Shown: piece after piece, positions 58,330-64,000 of the stretch
Layout of the letters: each line of letters begins with the position of its first letter
How positions within the stretch are numbered: position 1 is the first letter of the stretch
From: Aedes albopictus
Taxonomy: Eukaryota > Arthropoda > Insecta > Diptera > Culicidae
Assembly: GCF_035046485.1 (NCBI RefSeq)
Contig: NC_085138.1
Span: 27,472,878 to 27,536,877 of the forward strand
Length of the DNA stretch: 64,000 nucleotides
Direction of reading: 5' to 3'
Position numbers and translations under genes: made by a program
Notes under the pieces: generated by a model
What the model saw: the letters and a program-made list of their open reading frames with translations, nothing else
What the model was told of the DNA's origin: nothing
The model's database searches: none

Positions 58330-58580
58330 TCGAACTACCATAGAATTCTTTATAACATCCTTCAGGAATTCCTTTCGGAAAATCTTTTACGCATTGCTTT
58401 TGAAAGTTCTTTAGATCATTGCAGCAAAATTTCCATCGGAATTGTCGCTAGAAATTTCTCCCAAAATTCTTACAAAAAGCTTCCCAGGAATCCGTACGAG
58501 AATTTTTGTTTCAGGAGATCATCCACGGATTCCTTCAGAAACCCGAGAAGAGGAGAATATCAAATTAATAACTACGAAAT
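58330..58580. repeat. 12-bp satellite fragment
   Basis: TTCAGGAATTCCTTTCGGAAAATC-like units, short and decayed. Confidence 0.55.
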
Positions 58581-59340
58581 CACATAACCTGTTTTAATAT
58601 CTTGTTTTGTTATTATTAAATTATCAAGGCATAGCTTTTCCATAACAAATTTTGTTGGACAATTCCATTTTGTTATAATCAAGCTATTGAAATACATTCA
58701 CTACAATACATTTCAATAACATATTCTGTTGAAGTACATGTTTTGTTATTGTTTTGTTGTTGATCAACTTATCAACAATAGCACAACAGTAACAAGTTTG
58801 GAAATCAAAGCAACAATTCGACAAATATGACCTATCCCTTTGTTTTGTTTTATTTTTGTATCCAGTTAAGAAGGAAATTTCTGAACAAATCCTCTGAAGA
58901 ATTCCTAAAATAATAATCGGAAAACACATAAAAGTTCTGGAGGAGCCTTTCGATAAATCCTTGGAGAAGTCTTCAAAAGAACTCCTGCAGAATCTTCTTA
59001 GAAATTCCAAAAGCAGTTCTGCTAAGCAATTATTAGAGTTCTTGGCAGATTCTTTTGAATAACTTCCGGAGAATTCATAACAAATTTTGCTCTTCAATTA
59101 TTATCAATAACAAATTGATATCAAAATTTGATATTGAAAAATTTTCCGAATTCACTGTTATTAAGTTGTTATTGAAACTAACAAGACAAGTTATTCAAAT
59201 GGTTTTCCAGGAACATTTTTTTGTTATGATATTTGTTTTTTTGCCGCTTATGACAGACAAGTTTATCACATAATATGTTATGTTAATAACTTAAAAATAA
59301 TCAATTCTATTATTCAGTTATTTTGCCCAAATAACACAGC
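58581..59340. repeat. AT-rich block with TAACAAATTTTGTTA motifs
   Basis: Many copies of AACAAATTTTGTT and TTTTGTTATTAT palindromes flank an internal satellite patch (58865-59070). GCCCAAATAACACAG at about 59330 resembles the CCCAAGYAACA terminus. Probably a decayed inverted-repeat element that received satellite sequence. Confidence 0.4.
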
Positions 59341-59394
59341 TTCTTATGCTGCTGTTATTCGCTTCTGCTCGAGAATGCACTAAGCAATCAAAGG

Positions 59395-60235
59395 CACTCC
59401 TAGATTTTTTTTCCCATAGAATCCTTCCAAAATTTTTACGAAGATTACTTCATAGTTTTTTTCAGGGATTCCTATGGAAATTTCCCTGGAGATTCCTTTC
59501 AAAAATAACTTTTAAGATATTTCCATAAATATGTTCAAGGATTCCAAGTCCACGGAAAACTTTCATGAATATCTTCCAAAAAAAAAATCCGCTGATTCCT
59601 TCACAACTTACTTCAGGAATTCGATCTTAAAATCTATCAAAATTTCATACACTTTTTCAGTAATTCTTAGAAGGAATTCTTTCAGAAATTTCTCCAGGAA
59701 TTCCTGCAGATATTCCCTTTCCAAGAATTGTTTTAAGTAGATTCCTCTTGATTCGTTCTGAAATTTCACCAGGAATTACTTTAGAAATGCTTCTGGGAAT
59801 TCGTTTAAAAAAAATCTAGGATTACTTCTAGGATTCTTTAATTTTTTTTAAGATTTTTAAATATTTTTTTTTACATTGGTTTCTTAAGGAAGTTTTCCAA
59901 ATTTTCCTTCAGAAATTCCTTTGTGCATTTCCTCAGGAATTCAAACAAAGATTTTTTTCAATAATTGTTCTGGGAATTCCATTGAAAATTTTCATAAGAA
60001 TGTGTCCAAACATTTCTGCAGGGATTCATCCCGAAAATCTTGCAGAAATTTCTCCAGAGATTCCATTAAGATTTCCGTCACATGTTTCTCGATGTATTAC
60101 TCCAGAATTTTATCCGGCATAAGGATAACTCCAAAAAATTCTCCACGGATTCTTCAAACAATTTATTCAAAAATATTTCCTAGGAATTTCGGAAAATCAT
60201 TCAGAAATATCTCAAGAGTTTTTTGGGGATCTTTC
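59395..60235. repeat. 12-bp degenerate satellite field
   Basis: TTCCAGGAATTCC/TTCTTCAGAAATTTC units, decayed and T-rich. Confidence 0.65.
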
Positions 60236-60299
60236 CAAGCGATTATAATCGCTCGACAAAATTGAAACTTTTTTTCACGCTCTTTGACCATTTGTTGCA

Positions 60300-61425
60300 T
60301 TTCTAATGGAATTTGGCCCGCTGATTTCAAATCTGACTTCAGAATTCCTGTAACACGTACAGTTTTTGAGAAAAATAGGATTTTATTCACAAAATTTAAT
60401 ATGTCATAGAAAATAAAATATTGGTATATTAATTTTAAATTTTTCATCTGCTCATTATAACTAATATTTATATTCATAAGATTTTGACCCACTGATTCTT
60501 AATCTGCCCTAAGAAATTCAGTAACGCGTAAAATTTTTGAGAAAATACGGTTTTATTCACAAAATTTTATATTTTCTATTTTCAATGAACTATTGTCTTT
60601 TTTCTCAAAAATTGAACGTGTTACAAAAATTCTTAGGTTAGTTTCCGGATCAGTAAATAAAAATGTATTGAATATAAATATTGTTTAAAATTAGCAGATA
60701 AAAATTATAGAGACAATAGTTTATTTTCTATGAAATTTTATAAATAAAATTCCATTTTTCTCAAAAATTGTACGTGTTACACAAATTCTTAAGTCATATT
60801 CTGAATCAGTTATTTAAAATTATAAAGACAAGATTTTATTTTCTATGAAAATATGAAATTTTGTGAATAAAACCCTATTTTTCTTAGAAAGTTTACGTGT
60901 TACACAAATTCTTATGTCGAATCAGTGACTCAAAAACCATTAAATATAAATATTGTTCATGATGAGCAGATAATAAAAAATAAAATGATAAAGACAATAT
61001 TTCATTTCTTATGAAAATATGAAAATTTGTGAATTATACCCAATTTTCTCAAAAAAAAAAAATACGTTTTACTCAAATTCTTATGTCAGATTACGATTCA
61101 ATGGATCAAAATCCATTAAAAGTAATTATTGTCTATGATGAGCAGAGAAAAATTTAAATTATAAAGACAATATTTCATTTTTTAAGAAAAAATGAAATTT
61201 TGTGAATAAAACCATATTTTGCTCAAAAACTGTATGCGTTTCAGAATTCTGAAGTCAGATTCCGAATCAGTATACGAGAATCTATTGAATATGAATATTG
61301 GTTAAGATGAGCAGATAAAAAAAAACTATAAAGACAATATTTTATATTCTGTGGAGATATAAAATTTTGTGAATAAAAATCCTCGTTTCTCAAAATTTTT
61401 ACGTGTTACAGTAATTCTTAGGTCT
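60300..61425. repeat. ~165-bp tandem repeats, head-to-head
   Basis: The landmark CTCAAAAATTRTACGTGTTAC (diverged) occurs at 60603, 60761, 60883, 61048, 61222 and 61389, with 122-174 bp spacing. Two further copies lie in the opposite orientation at about 60350 and 60520. Each unit has an AATTCTTAKGTCAGATTC-like block, ATGAGCAGATAAAAA and AAATTTTGTGAATAAAACC. Non-coding satellite with an orientation switch near 60570. Confidence 0.75.
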
Positions 61426-61429
61426 CTTT

Positions 61430-63780
61430 TCGGAAATTGCTCTTGCGGTTCCATCAAAAAATCTACTGGGATGTCTTTAAAAATCTTGCAAATTGTGGAA
61501 TTTTCAGAAGTTCTTCCAAAAAGAAGCACTTTTTTGGAGAAATTCGTGGAAAAACTCCTGAAGCAATTTCTGAAACAACCTTGACAGCAATTTCTGGATA
61601 AAAACCTAGGATGATACCTCAGAGAATACCTGAAGAAATACCGTATAATACAACCTTTATTCTCTGAAAAAAAGAATTTAGACTTATGGAGGGACTCAAG
61701 TAATTCCAAGAAAAAAAACCTGAGAAACCTCTGGAGGAATCCGAAGAGGAAATTTGGAAGGAACCTTCAAAAATGTTTGCAGAAATTGCAGACGGTGGTA
61801 CAGGAAAATTCTTGAAGAAATCCTTCTATCAACTTTTAAGGAATCCCTGGAGGATTTTCTGAAGGAAACCTCGGAAAACTCCTGGAGATATCTCTGAAGA
61901 AATTTATCATACAAATTTTGAGGGATCTGCAGGCAAAAATCCCTAAACTATTTGCAAAAACGATAAAAAAAATCCTGGAGGAATTCTTCAGATAACCACT
62001 GAAGACATTAAGCAATCAATTGTTTGAATGAATTTTGAAACAATACCTGGAAGTACTGAAGATCCCTCTGCAAGTATTCATGGAAACATTTCTGGAAAAG
62101 ATCCATGGAAAACGCTAAGGAAAAGATTTTGGAGTTTTTGCAAGAATTATTGAGAGCATCTTTGAAAAAAATCTGAGAGAATCCTCGAAGGAAGGTCTGA
62201 ATAAATCCAAAGCACAACTTCAAGTAATACATACCTAAAGAAACTATCGGAGAAACCCTTGGTGCAACTTCCAAAGAATCTGTTGACAATTAGCTAGAGG
62301 AATTTTCAAATAAATTCCCGAAAAAAACCCAGAATAAATGGAGTAATACCTGAAGTAACCTGGGATGCAATTCATGCAATAATTCTTGAAAAAGTTTCTG
62401 GAATAAAAAGCAGAAATTATAAAGGAAAACTCTAGAGGAATTTCCGTAAAGAATCTCTGAATATCTGTGGAAAAGAAATTCTGCTAAAATTGCATCTTTT
62501 TGAAGAAACGTTTGGAGCAATTCCTGCAGTAACTCTTTAAGAAGATTTTTTTGAGAAATTTCGGAGAAATCCTAAAACAAAGCTTGGAAAAAATCTTGAT
62601 AATATTTTTGGAGGAATTCCTGCAGAAATGTTTGAAGAAATATATGAAAGAATATAAACATACACTCATGTTGTAATTCTTGTATGGATTTGCTATTGAA
62701 TCCCTTAACGAGACCCAGGAGGAATTTCGGAAGAAATTTCTGAAGAAACTCGAAGACCAATTTCCAAATTAATGTTTTGAGAAATTTTTTGAGAAACTCC
62801 TGCAGAAAAATTTCTCTGGGAATCCTTGAAGATATTTTAAGAGAAATTAATGGCCAGTGATGAATTTTGAAGGGATACTAAGAGGAATCTTGAGAAATTC
62901 GGCAAGAATCTTCTTTCTGGAATCATTCCAGATTGTTTTTTGATTAATCCATTTTCATGATTTCAGCAAGAATTTCTCCACAGATGTTTTGGCTTTTCTG
63001 TAGGAATATCTTAAGAAGTTCTATATGGAATTACTGCAAAGAATTTTCCAGATTTTCAGCCGTTGAAGATTCCTTCGAAAGATTCATTTTTTTTATAAAT
63101 ATATTTTAGTAATTCCTTCAAGTATTCTTCCAGACTGGTTTCAAAATTTCTGTTGGGTTTCTTCCGAAAATTCATCTAGCGATTATTTGAGAAAATATTT
63201 CGGGTTTTTTGTCTGTTTATAACTCAAAACATTTTGCAAGAAATTGTTTAATGAACTTCTACAGAATTATCTCAAGCAGTTCTTCCTGGGTTTGGTTCAG
63301 GGCACCCTACAAGATTCCCTTCAGAAATTCATGAGATTTATTTAAGAATTCCTCCAGTACCTTTGTCTTCAGTTTCTGCTTGTATTCCAGCAAAAACTAT
63401 TTCTAGGATTCCTTCAGAAATTTTTCCGATGGTTAATTCAGAAATTCCTTAAGAGTGCCATTTGGAAATCTTTTCTGGGATTTTTTTTTTTTCAGAAGCT
63501 TCTTCAGGATTTTTTCTTCAATTTCTTCAAGTTTCCCATGAAATTCTTCTAGGAATTCCTTCAGAGCCATGTCAAGGAGTTAACCCTGAGAATTCGCCAG
63601 AGATTTCTGCAGAAACTCCTCCAATAATGGCTTCCAAAATTGCTTTAGAGATTTTGTTCAAGCATGTATTCAGGAAAATTTCAAAAACAAATCTTGGAAT
63701 TTCCATATTTCCACGTATTCATTTAAAAATTCTTCAACACTTTGGAGACGGATATTTCTCCTATTTGGATGCAACACGTT
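61430..63780. repeat. 12-bp degenerate satellite field (right end)
   Basis: A long field, GAGGAATTCC phase to about 62880 then TTCCTTCAGAAATTC phase onward. AT-drifted and older-looking than the 4-6 kb or 20-22 kb fields. All frames here are repeat-derived. Confidence 0.7.
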
Positions 63781-64000
63781 TGTTATGGTCGATTTTCTCG
63801 GCTGGGCACATATGACCCATCCGTCCCCAAAGGGTCAAGGGAAACTTGGAGTTTTTTCCAGTTTTTTTTTGTGTAATTCAATGAAGTGCTTCTTTAAAAT
63901 CCTGAAAAAATTCTGGAGAAAATTTTAAACAATGCTCCGGAAAAAAATTAAAGGGGACTTGGGAGATATTTCTTAACAAATCGCGGCATCCGTGAAACAT
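63781..64000. other. Dispersed repeat fragment at window end
   Basis: CATATGACCCATCCGTCCCCAAAGGGTCAAGGG resembles 32025-32060. The rest is ordinary sequence cut by the window edge. Confidence 0.35.

Overview
The window looks like a stretch of a gene-poor, repeat-saturated insect genome, most likely a culicine mosquito of the Aedes type. The reasons are several tRNA-headed SINEs, a copia-type LTR element, an R1-like non-LTR retrotransposon, many short inverted-repeat DNA elements (MITEs), and very long tracts of a degenerate 12-bp repeat built around GGAATTCCTGGA. The species is inferred from repeat style and was not tested by any search. I found no convincing host protein-coding gene, tRNA gene, rRNA or CRISPR array. 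The window reads as intergenic or deep-intronic DNA.

Layout. 1-8.5 kb: sparse unique sequence, a 148-bp MITE with TTA repeats, a TTAA-flanked MITE, a long-inverted-repeat element (3.37-4.27 kb) and two fields of 12-bp repeat split by a SINE. 8.5-12.5 kb: a SINE, two inverted-repeat elements and a unique-looking stretch. 12.6-17.4 kb: a C-rich then a classic 12-bp field, a CTACCCT array and a 135-bp tandem repeat dense in CCGCCATCTTGG motifs. 17.98-22.47 kb: a 4.49-kb composite bounded by short inverted repeats and a perfect 8-bp target duplication, filled almost entirely with 12-bp satellite. 23.7-31.4 kb: diverged tandem repeats interrupted by a 5.7-kb nested insertion that contains a complete-ended copia element lacking reverse transcriptase. 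32-45.5 kb: further MITEs, foldback elements, two tRNA-headed SINEs with target duplications and one without, and more 12-bp fields. 46.1-54.2 kb: a full-length 6.4-kb R1-like LINE sitting inside a perfect (CAGA)n microsatellite. 54.3-64 kb: 12-bp fields, a unique island (56.5-58.3 kb) and a cluster of ~165-bp repeats.

The only coding capacity I can support is retrotransposon-encoded. The copia open reading frame encodes Gag, protease and integrase on the minus strand. The LINE encodes ORF1 (poly-Q, three zinc knuckles) and ORF2 (endonuclease plus reverse transcriptase) on the plus strand. The SINEs and MITEs have no coding capacity and would depend on enzymes supplied from elsewhere. Most other apparent reading frames lie in the 12-bp fields, whose near-palindromic unit of four codons stays open in all six frames.

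The most interesting structures are the LINE's placement in (CAGA)n with repeats across its 3' end, the RT-less copia with identical LTRs, the satellite-filled composite with a clean 8-bp duplication, and nested insertions that can be ordered using internal empty sites.
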